The notes: generated from the sequence alone by a model not told the origin. Numbered from the stretch's first letter, positions 34,771 through 43,282 are shown. The stretch is DNA of 64,000 bases from Flavobacterium sp. W4I14 (GCA_030817875.1 JAUSZU010000001.1:434001-498000), one strand, 5' to 3'. Made by a program: numbers and translations.

Positions 34771-35094
34771 ATGGATGAGAATAAAAATAATAAGGATATT
34801 GAGTTTACTGATATCCCCGACGGGGCTAGTGGAGATATTTATGCTAATTTAAAAGAGAAACTGGAAAGTGTTGAGCAGTTTCCAGGTGTTTACAATTTTA
34901 AATTTATTATCACTGGCGGGCTAGATAAAATACAAGACTTACGTGCCATTTTACCTGATGATGAGTTTATTGAGCAAGCTTCAAAAACAGGAAAATATGT
35001 GTCAATTACCGTGAAAAAGACGATGCAAAATGCTGATGAGGTGATTGCTGTTTATAAGCAAGCAGGAAACATCAAAGGGATTATGACCTTGTAG
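34771..35094 (+). CDS. DUF493-family protein (YbeD-like)
   Basis: This 107-residue cytoplasmic protein has a ferredoxin-like alpha/beta fold; the E. coli relative YbeD resembles the regulatory domain of D-3-phosphoglycerate dehydrogenase. Seen: EQFPGVYNFKFIITG near 36-50, VSITVKKTMQNADEVIAVYKQAGNIKGIMTL across 77-107 (words SITVKKTMQNADEVI and AGNIKGIMTL), which are the family's beta-strand and loop signatures. The N-terminal 20 residues are acidic and probably disordered. Function is unknown. It is isolated by repeat-rich gaps on both sides. Confidence 0.85.
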   Translation: MDENKNNKDIEFTDIPDGASGDIYANLKEKLESVEQFPGVYNFKFIITGGLDKIQDLRAILPDDEFIEQASKTGKYVSITVKKTMQNADEVIAVYKQAGNIKGIMTL

Positions 35095-35266
35095 GCTTCT
35101 GGATATTAATAATTTAGCAACTGAATGTAACTAACCGATCATTTGGGGAGATCACTGTTGCTAAATGATAAAAATATGATTCAGTTGAAGATTTCTTTAA
35201 AATTCATGAATCGCAAATAAATGCCCTTCGAATAGACTATCAATGATAGTTTTCCAATGGAATGAT

Positions 35267-35368
35267 CGTCATCTCGACCGAAGCACTGCGGAGTGGAGAG
35301 ATCTTTGAACTATGTTGTTGAAATCAAATTTAAAGATCTCTTCCCGAATCTTCGGGATCGAGATGACG
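35267..35368. repeat. GTCATTTCGAC-family palindromic element
   Basis: CGTCATCTCGACCGAAGC at the left pairs with TCGAGATGACG at the right (35358-35368). An inner GAGATCTTT / AAAGATCTC pair and a CCCGAATCTTCGGG hairpin are also present. The 709 bp gap 35095-35803 holds this element, repeat copy D and AT-rich sequence, but no credible gene. Confidence 0.85.
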
Positions 35369-35508
35369 ATACTTCTAATCAAACACCTCTTTAAAATTTT
35401 TCTGTCATCTATATTGATTTTTATACAATAAATTATTCCTCGGGGTGACATTTTTTTGTGATTTACCATTAACATTTTTGAGGCTGCTTTTGCACCTACG
35501 CTGTTCAT

Positions 35509-35585
35509 AAACCTGATGGTAGCGGCAGCCCCGAAGCATGAGGGCTACAGCGAACAGCAAGACTGCAATCTCCAATGAAAAACCA
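35509..35585 (+). repeat. Dispersed repeat, AAACCnGATGG family, copy D
   Basis: It starts AAACCTGATGGTAGCGGCAG, then CCCCGAAGCATGAGGGC, and ACAGCGAACAGCAAGACTGC. The end is less conserved than in copies A-C. Confidence 0.78.
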
Positions 35586-35803
35586 CCCTCTCATTTCCAA
35601 TCAATAAAAAAATTACATCGCCTATTTACCAACTAATTTTCTTCTCGGAGTGCAATGCCTGTGCACGTAATCAAGTTGGTTCCCTTGTTGTGCTTGTAAG
35701 CTTTGGTTTCGTTCCTCAGTCTGCAGGGTAATGCTTTAACAAGGTCTATAACATTTAGGTTGTGCTTCTATTGAAGGGCTGCCCAAATGAGTACGTATAA
35801 TAG

Positions 35804-36157
35804 TTAAACAGAGCCATTTTTAACGGCCCAATCTACCATCGAATCTAATACCTGAAAAAGATCCTGCCCCGATTTTGTGAGGCTATAGGTAACTACCGGA
35901 GGGACAACGGCTTGTGCATCCCGATGAACAAGCTCGTCATTTTGCAATTGCTTTAAATGCTGTATAAGCATTTTTTCAGTTATCTGTGGTATCGCACGTT
36001 TTAACTCACTATAACGTTTTGGTCCGCTCATTAAATGAAAAATAATAATGGGTTTCCAATAACCACCAATTTTTTCCATTACAAAGGTAACAGGGCAGCT
36101 GGTTAGCGCTACACCTTTATTAAAATTACGGGTCGAACTTTCTTTAACTGCTGTCAT
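35804..36157 (-). CDS. HxlR-family transcriptional regulator
   Basis: This 117-residue winged-helix regulator is of the HxlR (MarR-like) family. Starting at the ATG at 36157 (MTAVKESS) avoids 25 extra codons that would run through the operator and promoter. The family signature CPVTFVMEKIGGYWKP is at 21-36, with a conserved N-terminal Cys (C21) that in relatives such as YodB and HypR senses electrophiles or disulfide stress. The recognition region RYSELKRAIPQITEKMLIQHLKQL follows (words RYSELKRAIP and KMLIQHLKQL). It is divergent from an NmrA-like gene, with two overlapping TACT-N8-AGTA sites between them, so it probably represses that gene and itself. Confidence 0.93.
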   Translation of the reverse strand: MTAVKESSTRNFNKGVALTSCPVTFVMEKIGGYWKPIIIFHLMSGPKRYSELKRAIPQITEKMLIQHLKQLQNDELVHRDAQAVVPPVVTYSLTKSGQDLFQVLDSMVDWAVKNGSV

Positions 36158-36164
36158 GGTTACA

Positions 36165-36194
36165 TACTTTGGGGTAAGTACTTGTATAAAAGTA
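36165..36194. promoter_or_regulatory. Two overlapping HxlR operator candidates
   Basis: TACTTTGGGGTAAGTA (36165-36180) and TACTTGTATAAAAGTA (36179-36194) both fit TACT-N8-AGTA and share two bases. This is the form of site bound by HxlR-family repressors. The first ends 8 bp from the regulator's own ATG. Confidence 0.7.
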
Positions 36195-36212
36195 AGTACA
36201 AATATAGCTTTG
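36182..36212 (+). promoter_or_regulatory. Bacteroidota-type promoter of the NmrA-like gene
   Basis: A -33 TTG (36182-36184), a 20-nt spacer and an exact -7 box TAGCTTTG (36205-36212) are present, 26 bp before the ATG at 36239. The -33 element lies inside the second operator, so a bound repressor would block it. Confidence 0.75.
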
Positions 36213-36238
36213 TATTCAATATTTAAAAACAAAAAATC

Positions 36239-37123
36239 ATGAAAATAACATTAACAGGATCAATAGGTAATATTACCAAGCCCCTTGCCGAAATACTGGT
36301 AGCCAAAGGCAATGAAGTAAAAATTATTAGCAGTAACGCCGATAGAACCGAAGAAATTAAATCGCTTGGTGCAATACCCTTAATTGGTAGTGTAAGCGAT
36401 ACCGGATTTTTAAGAGACGCTTTTACCGGGGCTGATGCCATTTACACCATGGTTCCGCCAAATTTTGCGACACCAAAATTTAGGGCGTATATTAAAGGTA
36501 TCGGCGAAAATTATGCTGTTGCCATAAAAGACTCGGGCGTTAAAAAAGTAGTGAATTTAAGTAGCGTAGGTGCAGATTTGCCTGATGGAACAGGCCCAAT
36601 TGCAGGATTGCATGATGTAGAAAATATTTTTGCCACATTAAATGGGGTAGATATAAAACATTTACGTGCTGGTTATTTTTACATTAACTTTTTAGCCAAC
36701 ATCGATATGGTTAAACATGCAAACATATTAGGGGCTAATTATGGCGCCGATTCGAAACTTGTTTTGGTGCATCCCCGTAACATAGCTGAAGTAGCTGCTG
36801 AAGTATTGGAAAGCAATTTTACAGGCAAAACCGTACAGTATGTAGCCAGTGATGATGAAAGTACGCCGGCTGATGTTGCAAAGGTACTGGGTACTGCGGT
36901 CGGTAAACCAACATTACCATGGATCGAATTTAGCGATGAAGATGCATTTAACGGAATGGTAGGGGCGGGTTTACCTGAAGAAATAGCCAAAAACTATGTA
37001 GAAATGGGCGATGCGATCAGAAGCAATAAACTTTTTGTAGATTATTATAAAAACAGACCTGTTTTAGGTAACATTAAGCTTAAAGATTTTGCTGCTGAGT
37101 TTGCTGCGGCATACCAGAATTAA
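36239..37123 (+). CDS. NmrA-like NAD(P)-binding protein
   Basis: This 294-residue atypical short-chain dehydrogenase is of the NmrA/QOR2 group. The N-terminal Rossmann strand and turn MKITLTGSIGNIT carries the G-x2-G motif at 7-10. The short cofactor-selectivity loop ISSNADR follows, and GAIPLIGSVSD binds the adenine side. VVNLSSVGAD near 113-122 replaces the Tyr-Lys catalytic site, as usual in the group. Relatives sense the NADPH/NADP ratio or reduce quinones. Divergence from an HxlR regulator suggests induction by electrophile or quinone stress. Confidence 0.88.
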   Translation: MKITLTGSIGNITKPLAEILVAKGNEVKIISSNADRTEEIKSLGAIPLIGSVSDTGFLRDAFTGADAIYTMVPPNFATPKFRAYIKGIGENYAVAIKDSGVKKVVNLSSVGADLPDGTGPIAGLHDVENIFATLNGVDIKHLRAGYFYINFLANIDMVKHANILGANYGADSKLVLVHPRNIAEVAAEVLESNFTGKTVQYVASDDESTPADVAKVLGTAVGKPTLPWIEFSDEDAFNGMVGAGLPEEIAKNYVEMGDAIRSNKLFVDYYKNRPVLGNIKLKDFAAEFAAAYQN

Positions 37124-37132
37124 TTGAATTAT

Positions 37133-37173
37133 AGCAGCTGCCTGGATTTAAACCTGGTAGCTGTTATTTTTTA
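37133..37173 (+). terminator. Intrinsic terminator after the NmrA-like gene
   Basis: A 13-bp stem AGCAGCTGCCTGG / CCTGGTAGCTGTT (two G-U pairs, one mismatch) is followed by ATTTTTTA. It lies between convergent genes. Confidence 0.78.
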
Positions 37174-37536
37174 TATTGCCACACAACTTCCGGCAATTAC
37201 TTTCCATTCCTGATCAAGGACCTTCCAAACTCTTAAATATCTGAAAATACCTTCGATGGATTGCGAATTATAAACTGCCTCTAGTTCAATTTTCACACTA
37301 ACAACCGCAATATCGTTAATCAGATTAATTTGCTGTTCAGAAGGTAAAATAGAATTTACAACCAAATTTCCGGATGTATAAGTTTCCATATCCATCGCCT
37401 TTGTTATGGTTACTCCATTGTGCAGGTTAAAAAGTAAATCTTCATGCAAAAGCAGATCCAGATCCTCAATATAACCATGCTGTATGGCTGTTAATAATCT
37501 CTTTTCATTTAAAATGATCTGTTCTCTGGTATTCAT
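37171..37536 (-). CDS. NTF2-like protein (SnoaL/DUF4440-type)
   Basis: With the ATG at 37536 (MNTREQIILNEKRL) the product is 121 residues. The longer frame to 37572 overlaps the upstream gene and adds poor sequence. A helix EQIILNEKRLLTAIQHG, then LDLLLHEDLLFNLHNGVTIT, and C-terminal strands FRYLRVWKVLDQEWKVIAGS make the cone-shaped NTF2 fold of small secondary-metabolism or unknown-function proteins (all given as partial words). Catalytic residues are not assigned. It follows the two PH-domain genes on the same strand but its link to them is unclear. Confidence 0.75.
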   Translation of the reverse strand: MNTREQIILNEKRLLTAIQHGYIEDLDLLLHEDLLFNLHNGVTITKAMDMETYTSGNLVVNSILPSEQQINLINDIAVVSVKIELEAVYNSQSIEGIFRYLRVWKVLDQEWKVIAGSCVAI

Positions 37537-37562
37537 ATTAATTGTTTTTTTCTTTAAAAAAT

Positions 37563-39074
37563 TTACATCCAATTCTCATTTTTACACTCAACCTGATATA
37601 ACCAGTAATTTACCAGCTGTTTAATTTCGGTATAACTTCCATATTTAAAATGAATCTGACCTGCAGCTGTATGTAAAGTGAGATGACCAACGTCAACCCC
37701 TTTATGCCATGGATATTGAAAAGTGGTAATGGCCTGAATTTTATTTGGTACTACAATCTCATTCGAAATATCCCAAATCCCACTGGTTTTGATGATGAAA
37801 CCTTGACTTACAGAAATCTGATGTCGGCGATAACTGATATAAATCATCAAAATACCAATTGCTAAGTAAGCAATAGATACGCCGATATAGGGTTTTACCT
37901 CAGGAACGTTAAATGCAACGATTAAAAATGCCGCCACAGGCAAAATCAGTTTAAAGAAAATAGGTAAATTTAAAAAACGCCAGTTAGGGATAAATATTTT
38001 TGACTTTAAAGGTGTTTGGCCCAATATCATTTTTAACAATTCATCCCTTTCACCAGGGTTACATCCCGGAATTTCCAAAGTGTTTCCTTGTATTTCATGC
38101 CCTTTTTTACTTTGACCAAAATGTGCCTGCTTTAAACTCATATTCAGCATATTCATCTTTTTCTGAAAGTAATTCTGGCTGTATTTTGTAATCTGGACTT
38201 TATTCGGACTAATCAAGGTGTTTTTCTTGGCAATCAGTCCTGAAGAAAGTAAAAGCGTGTTTTTATGTTCGCTAATTTCGAGTTCGAAATACTTATAAAA
38301 GGTTCTAACCAGGTTAATAATCAACAGTACAATTAAAAGGCTTGCAATTAAGATAAAAACGGTAACAATGGTTAACATACCCGTTACCGTGCTCTGAATT
38401 TCATCTTTATTAATTTTAAAAGCATCAAGCAGTTGTCTGCCTTCATAAATAACGGTATAAAAAAAAGCAGCAAGTAAAGCTAAACTTTGCCCATAGTTAG
38501 AGGTTAGTCCTACTTTAAACAAAGTCCATGCAGTTATTCTTAAAAATGGTGTTTCTGCTGTGTTGTGGTCTTCATGTTCAATTTCCGATTGAGTTTCAGT
38601 TACGGTTCTTCTATTTAATAAATGTTCTTTAAGGTTATAGGCAGAAGTTTCGTCAATTGCTTTTATGCTTACTTCTTCTCCATGAGCACCGGCTGTATCA
38701 ATTTTTAGCCCATAAACGCCGATAATTTTCTGCAGAATATTTTGGTTAATGTTAACCTGCTGTATTTTATCAAGCTGAATAATTACCTGATCGCGGTTGA
38801 GTATGCCCTTATTTACCACAAATTCCTGCTTTTCTTTATCTAAAAAGAACGTAAATTTTAAATACCATAAATAAGCAAATATAAAACTGAATACAATTAT
38901 CGCAGAAATGCCTAATATCAGGTAGGTGAAAGAAGTGCTCGACATCTTTACAAAAGCAATAATGAATAAGAAAAAACTCGCCTTTCCAATTTTTAGCATG
39001 GTATGAGCACCCATTACAATGATACCAAAGGCCGATTCCCGCTGCGGTTTACTAAAATCATTATTCATTGGCAT
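37563..39074 (-). CDS. PH-domain membrane protein, YdbT-like
   Basis: This 503-residue inner-membrane protein has three bacterial PH (bPH2/DUF304) domains, each after a pair of membrane helices (about 29-72, 195-260, 375-415). Characteristic bPH2 strands appear as NKGILNRDQVIIQLDKIQQVNI, the IQxVxI core of domain 1, and PNKIQAITTFQYPWH in the last domain (words here are shortened: RDQVIIQLDKIQQVNI). Relatives YdbS/YdbT of Bacillus are linked to envelope stress resistance. The start could also be the second Met at 39068. It overlaps the upstream PH gene by 14 bp (8 if the second Met is used), so the two are coupled. Confidence 0.82.
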   Translation of the reverse strand: MPMNNDFSKPQRESAFGIIVMGAHTMLKIGKASFFLFIIAFVKMSSTSFTYLILGISAIIVFSFIFAYLWYLKFTFFLDKEKQEFVVNKGILNRDQVIIQLDKIQQVNINQNILQKIIGVYGLKIDTAGAHGEEVSIKAIDETSAYNLKEHLLNRRTVTETQSEIEHEDHNTAETPFLRITAWTLFKVGLTSNYGQSLALLAAFFYTVIYEGRQLLDAFKINKDEIQSTVTGMLTIVTVFILIASLLIVLLIINLVRTFYKYFELEISEHKNTLLLSSGLIAKKNTLISPNKVQITKYSQNYFQKKMNMLNMSLKQAHFGQSKKGHEIQGNTLEIPGCNPGERDELLKMILGQTPLKSKIFIPNWRFLNLPIFFKLILPVAAFLIVAFNVPEVKPYIGVSIAYLAIGILMIYISYRRHQISVSQGFIIKTSGIWDISNEIVVPNKIQAITTFQYPWHKGVDVGHLTLHTAAGQIHFKYGSYTEIKQLVNYWLYQVECKNENWM

Positions 39075-39615
39075 TCAATTCTGTTGTTGGATTTTCAAGC
39101 AGGTCTAGTTTTTTCAAAAGCAGGTCCCTGATACGCCTGGCATCATCAATTGCAATCCCCGAAATGTGGATATGCCCAGTTTGGCCACCTGCAGTAAATA
39201 GCTGTAATGATCCCAGTTTATATATTCTGGAAAAAATCCCTTCATTTAATTCGATATGCTGAATCCTGTTTAAAGGAACAATTGTTGTCGATTCGGCGAT
39301 AATGCCACTTTTGTATATTACATCATGTGTGCGGATGGCATACCCCCGTTTCTTAAAACTGGCGCGAAAGAGTAGCGAAAAGATGGCAAATAAAGCTAAA
39401 TAAAGGGGGATAATCCATTTGGCATTTGGTTTTACTTCATCAACAAAGAATAGGAGTATACCAATAGCTATTCCCAGCAAGCCAAAAAAGATCAGTAGAT
39501 TAATACAGATGATTTTCCAATAATCGGGGTGTGGCCGGCTTAACTGAATTTCTTCGTATTTTGGAAGAAGATCGAGATCAATAACTTCATTGGTGAAAAA
39601 TGTCTCAGTAGTCAT
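39061..39615 (-). CDS. PH-domain membrane protein, YdbS-like
   Basis: This 184-residue protein has two membrane helices (about 33-53 and 65-85) and one bPH2 domain, with the core TIVPLNRIQHIELNEG near 114-130 and LQLFTAGGQTGHIHISGI after it (SLQLFTAGG is the typical second strand). It is paired with the larger three-domain YdbT-like gene by overlap, an arrangement seen in Firmicutes and Bacteroidota. They probably act together in the inner membrane; the molecular role is not known. Confidence 0.85.
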   Translation of the reverse strand: MTTETFFTNEVIDLDLLPKYEEIQLSRPHPDYWKIICINLLIFFGLLGIAIGILLFFVDEVKPNAKWIIPLYLALFAIFSLLFRASFKKRGYAIRTHDVIYKSGIIAESTTIVPLNRIQHIELNEGIFSRIYKLGSLQLFTAGGQTGHIHISGIAIDDARRIRDLLLKKLDLLENPTTELNANE

Positions 39616-39671
39616 GGTTAAAGGTATAAAACATTATTAATCTATAAATAGACTAATATTTAAATCTTTTG

Positions 39672-40646
39672 TTACCTCGCTACAATAAACTTTTTTGCAG
39701 TGTTATATTGACCTGAATCGGAAGAGATTTTAAAGAAATAAATTCCGGGAACAAAGGTAGAGGTGTTGATTTCTAAGGTGTGTTTTCCGGTATTGAGGTA
39801 TTCATTTACTACTGTTTTAACCAAGCGGCCCATTAAATCAAAAATCTGAATATTAATTTTATCCGTTTCGGGCAAAACAACATCAATAAATGTTTGCATA
39901 GCTGCAGGATTAGGGTAATTCTGAGAAACGGTAAACTTTAAGAATTTATCAAAAATCGCTTTATTGATGGCGTCGAAAATTACATAGCTCACCAATCTGT
40001 AACCGCGTGCATTAGGATGAAAGGCATCCTGATAAAGCGAAAAATCACGCCTCATGGCCGCATTTACATCGGCTAAATATATTTTATATTCTGCAGCTAA
40101 CTTTCTGTATGCTGTATTAAGATTTCTGATGTTGGTATTTACAGCTACATTACTTTTAACGGTCCTATCATCAACAAACTGGAGTGTGCATAAAATTGGA
40201 ATTAATTTCTGTTTAAGGCTTGCCGTAATCAATGCCCGCATATTGGCAACGGTTTCGGCTATACTTCCTTTGCCAGTAGTCATTGCAAGGGCATCATTGA
40301 TGCCCATATCAATTACAATAAAGCCCGTTCTATTGGCTATCGCATTATCAATTCTGAGTAATCCCTGAAAAGTAGTCTGGCCACCAATACCATGATTGGT
40401 AATATCCACGATTTTATTCGTATAACAGTTCAAAAAGTTGTTCTGCAGCATGGTTTGAAAACCAAGACCATTCACGCCTTCTACGGTACTGGCTCCAAAG
40501 GTTACAATATTTATACTGTCTTTCGAATAATATTGGGCTGCTTCCGGGCAACTTACGCGGGTAGGGGGCTGCCCTTGAGCTAAGGAAGAAATGCGGACAA
40601 CAAGAAGCAGCAGCAGAGATAGAAATACTTTTGCGCTAAACTTCAT
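39672..40646 (-). CDS. SGNH/GDSL hydrolase with type IX secretion sorting domain
   Basis: This 324-residue secreted esterase has a signal peptide at 1-23 (ending SLAQ). The SGNH motifs are FGASTVEG with nucleophile S53 (block I), GIGG at 86-89 (block II), GIND at 115-118 (block III) and D207-x2-H210 in YQDAFHPN (block V). From about 236 a type A C-terminal sorting domain follows, with QNYPNPA, the I-x-I-F-D-L-M-G-R strand and a final KKFIVAR, so it should cross the outer membrane by the T9SS and be surface-bound or released. The substrate (ester of a polysaccharide or lipid) is unknown. It is divergent from the M20 peptidase gene. Confidence 0.93.
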   Translation of the reverse strand: MKFSAKVFLSLLLLLVVRISSLAQGQPPTRVSCPEAAQYYSKDSINIVTFGASTVEGVNGLGFQTMLQNNFLNCYTNKIVDITNHGIGGQTTFQGLLRIDNAIANRTGFIVIDMGINDALAMTTGKGSIAETVANMRALITASLKQKLIPILCTLQFVDDRTVKSNVAVNTNIRNLNTAYRKLAAEYKIYLADVNAAMRRDFSLYQDAFHPNARGYRLVSYVIFDAINKAIFDKFLKFTVSQNYPNPAAMQTFIDVVLPETDKINIQIFDLMGRLVKTVVNEYLNTGKHTLEINTSTFVPGIYFFKISSDSGQYNTAKKFIVAR

Positions 40647-40920
40647 TGTTAAAATTCTTTCGTACAGGATTAAGGATATCTGTTATAGGCGCAATTTACA
40701 AAAAAGTAAATATAATTAATGCTGTGCTATATTTTTTTACAAACATTAAATCATTTTTTTGTATTTATTAAAAGACGCGTTTTAAGTTTGAAAAATAGAG
40801 CCGTGATTTTTCATCTTAAAAAAATAATCAACCCATTAACTGTCTGCCCATAAGCAAAATTTTAATCTGGTCAGGGGATAATTTATTAAGCGCTTAAGTG
40901 CCTTTTTATTTGGTAAAGCC

Positions 40921-40928
40921 TATATTTG
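40921..40928 (+). promoter_or_regulatory. Candidate -7 box of the M20 peptidase gene
   Basis: TATATTTG fits TAnnTTTG exactly, 17 bp upstream of the ATG at 40946. No TTG is found at the -33 distance. The AT-rich stretch 40647-40945 is otherwise a divergent promoter region with no gene. Confidence 0.4.
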
Positions 40929-40945
40929 TCCAAATTCATTTTGTT

Positions 40946-42316
40946 ATGCAAGAGATTAAAAATTATGTAGAAACGCACAAACAACGTTTTTTAGATGAGT
41001 TGTTTGAGTTATTGCGTTTTCCATCGGTAAGTGCTGATCCGAAATACAAAGGCGATGTTTTAAAAACAGCTGATTATGTTGCGCAGAAATTAAAAGATGC
41101 AGGTGCAGATCAGGTAGAAATTTGCCCAACCGCAGGATATCCTATTGTTTATGGCGAAAAAATTATAGATGCTTCTTTACCAACTGTTTTAATATACGGT
41201 CATTACGATGTTCAACCGGCAGATCCATTAGAACTTTGGCATACACCACCTTTTGAGCCAACAGTACGTGATGGTAAAATTTATGCCCGCGGTGCCTGCG
41301 ATGATAAAGGACAGTTTTATATGCATGTAAAAGCATTCGAACTGATGATGCAGACCAATACTTTAGCCTGCAACGTTAAATTTATGATTGAAGGTGAAGA
41401 GGAGGTAGGTTCTGCAAATCTGGGTATTTTTGTAAACGAGAATGCCGAGCGTTTAAAAGCCGATGTAGTTTTAATTTCTGATACTTCGATGATCAGCATG
41501 GAACATCCGTCAATCGAAACCGGTTTACGTGGTTTAGCTTACATGGAAGTTGAAGTAGTTGGTCCGAACCGTGATTTACACTCTGGAGTTTACGGTGGTG
41601 CTGTGGCGAATCCAGCAACTATCCTTTGCAAAATGATTGCTTCGTTACATGATGAAAATAACCACATCACTATCCCTGCCTTTTATGATAAAGTGCTTGA
41701 GTTAACAGATGAGGAGAAAAAAGCATTAAATTCTGCACCTTACGACGAAGCAGAATACAAAAAGGATTTAGATATTGAAGAAGTTTGGGGCGAGAAAGGT
41801 TATTCAACCTTAGAGCGTACAGGTACCCGTCCTACTTTAGAAGTAAACGGAATTTGGAGCGGTTACATTGGCGAAGGTGCAAAAACCGTATTGCCAAGTA
41901 AAGCCAATGCAAAAATTTCTATGCGTTTGGTTCCACACCAAAGTTCAGAAGAAATTGCCGAGATTTTTACCAAACATTTCGAAAGCATTGCGCCTAAAAA
42001 TGTAAAGGTAAAAGTTACGCCTCACCATGGTGGCGAACCAGTGGTAACCCCAACTGATAGTATTGCTTACCAGGCAGCTGAAAAAGCAATTGAAGATAGT
42101 TTTGGTAAAAAGGCTATTCCAACACGTGGTGGTGGTAGTATTCCTATCGTAGCCTTGTTTGAAGATGCATTGGGTATTAAATCGGTACTTTTTGGCTTTG
42201 GTTTAGACAGCGATGCTTTACACTCGCCAAATGAGAAGTATGATATTTACAATTATTATAAAGGAATAGAAACTTTGCCTTTATTCCATAAATATTTCGC
42301 AGAACTGAGCAAATAA
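40946..42316 (+). CDS. M20-family dipeptidase
   Basis: This 456-residue cytoplasmic metallopeptidase is similar to CNDP/PepV-type dipeptidases. The di-zinc site is seen as H86 and D88 in YGHYDVQPADP, D119/D120 in GACDDKGQ, the catalytic Glu pair at 151-152 in MIEGEEEVGS, and a C-terminal His in DALHSPNEKYD. A dimerisation or lid domain lies between about 200 and 330 (the H-S-G-x-Y-G-G segment). The ATG at 40946 is preferred over the GTG at 40898, since it follows a good -7 box and fits the family N-terminus. No signal peptide is present. Confidence 0.93.
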   Translation: MQEIKNYVETHKQRFLDELFELLRFPSVSADPKYKGDVLKTADYVAQKLKDAGADQVEICPTAGYPIVYGEKIIDASLPTVLIYGHYDVQPADPLELWHTPPFEPTVRDGKIYARGACDDKGQFYMHVKAFELMMQTNTLACNVKFMIEGEEEVGSANLGIFVNENAERLKADVVLISDTSMISMEHPSIETGLRGLAYMEVEVVGPNRDLHSGVYGGAVANPATILCKMIASLHDENNHITIPAFYDKVLELTDEEKKALNSAPYDEAEYKKDLDIEEVWGEKGYSTLERTGTRPTLEVNGIWSGYIGEGAKTVLPSKANAKISMRLVPHQSSEEIAEIFTKHFESIAPKNVKVKVTPHHGGEPVVTPTDSIAYQAAEKAIEDSFGKKAIPTRGGGSIPIVALFEDALGIKSVLFGFGLDSDALHSPNEKYDIYNYYKGIETLPLFHKYFAELSK

Positions 42317-42351
42317 GCTTGATTTAATTTATTCGTTCTGACGCAACAGAT

Positions 42352-42434
42352 CGTCATTTCGAGCGAAGTGCAACGCAGTCGAGAAATCTATTCAGCAGAT
42401 CTCTTTATTTCGTCAAACTTCAGTCGAGGTGGCG
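42352..42434. repeat. GTCATTTCGAC-family palindromic element
   Basis: It starts CGTCATTTCGAGCGAAGTGC and ends AGTCGAGGTGGCG. AGATCTCT and GAGAAATCT words sit inside. It directly follows the M20 gene. The 42317-43282 gap consists of this and four other elements listed next, with no gene. Confidence 0.8.
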
Positions 42435-42465
42435 ATTTTTTTTTGAAAATAAACGGTCCATTTTT

Positions 42466-42545
42466 CATAGATGCTGTACTCCCGCCATTCGCTTTATCCC
42501 GATGAAAAAATCGGGATGCCCGCTACTGTCTGGTTTATTTTACAA
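42466..42545 (-). repeat. Dispersed repeat, AAACCnGATGG family, copy F
   Basis: Read on the minus strand: AAACCAGACAGTAGCGGGC, a hairpin ATCCCGATT-TTTTC-ATCGGGAT, then AAGCGAATGGCGGGAGTACAGC. The hairpin is shared with copy B near 6965-6983. Confidence 0.8.
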
Positions 42546-42649
42546 CGGGCTGTTCTTCGAAGCAAGGCCTGTTCCTGCAATCGTGCTAATAATGCAATTT
42601 GCCGCTTTAAATAGTATTACTGACCTTGCAACCTAAACCTGACCCTAGT

Positions 42650-42740
42650 ATAAAACCCGCAGGCCGAAGCATGAGGACGAGGATTTGAAATGAAGGGCAG
42701 GACTGCTTTACCCCAACTGCTACAAGTTTTGCTTTTCAAA
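42650..42740 (+). repeat. Dispersed repeat, AAACCnGATGG family, copy G
   Basis: AAAACCCGCAGGCCGAAGCA is followed by TGAGGACGAGGATTT, GGGCAGGACTGC, and the end TTTTGCTTTTCAAAAC, which matches the end of copy A. Confidence 0.8.
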
Positions 42741-42849
42741 ACAACTAAATAAATTTGACTTCTATTGTCAGCCTGAGGCTTAATTTTTTGCATAAAAACC
42801 AATATAAACGACAGAAGAGTTTAAAGTGAAATAAATGGTCTCAGGTTGC

Positions 42850-42939
42850 CGTCATTTCGACTGAAGCACAGTCCCGAATCTTCGGGAGAGAAATCTTTTA
42901 ACATAGTCCAAAGATCTCTCCGCTGCGGTCGAGATGACG
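42850..42939. repeat. GTCATTTCGAC-family palindromic element
   Basis: CGTCATTTCGACTGAAGC pairs with GCGGTCGAGATGACG. CCCGAATCTTCGGG forms a hairpin inside the left half, and AAATCTTT pairs with AAAGATCT near the loop. Confidence 0.85.
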
Positions 42940-43019
42940 ACCATTCGTCTGAATCTGTCAATGGTAGCGGAGTCGAAGACCACCTAATTTATTAAGCAGG
43001 GATTTTTTTTGGAACTGTG

Positions 43020-43115
43020 CATCCTATTTTCATAGGTGCTGTTGTCCCGCCATCGCTTATAGTCCTCATTTCGCTGCACTTATTCCGGGCTATTTAGCTT
43101 TGTCGGGTTTATTTA
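43020..43115 (-). repeat. Dispersed repeat, AAACCnGATGG family, copy H
   Basis: Read on the minus strand: AAACCCGACAAAGCTAAATA, GCCCGGAATAAGTGCAGCGA, AATGAGGACTATAAGCGATG, GCGGGACAACAGCACC. Another REP-like fragment (GTCAGTCTGAGG) follows at 43157. Confidence 0.78.
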
Positions 43116-43282
43116 ACAAAAGACAGTTCCAATATCATTAAGTTAAGCATAAGCGTTGTCAGTCTGAGGTAGTCGAAGATATCCCCATTTTTTTTAAACC
43201 TCTTAGCGCTTCTACTTTCCGCAATTGCGGTTAAACCTAGCGCCAAATTTTTTTACCACGATTTTTTTTCTAAATTGGTGCC

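Noticed and set aside
35269..35508. 79-codon minus-strand frame
   Set aside because: It runs through a GTCATTTCGAC palindrome and AT-rich spacer; the composition is that of repeat DNA.
40898..40945. GTG start 16 codons upstream for the M20 peptidase
   Set aside because: It would place the start before the -7 box, and the added residues resemble translated promoter sequence.
42617..42802. 61-codon minus-strand frame
   Set aside because: It lies on repeat copy G of the AAACCnGATGG family and has no family resemblance.
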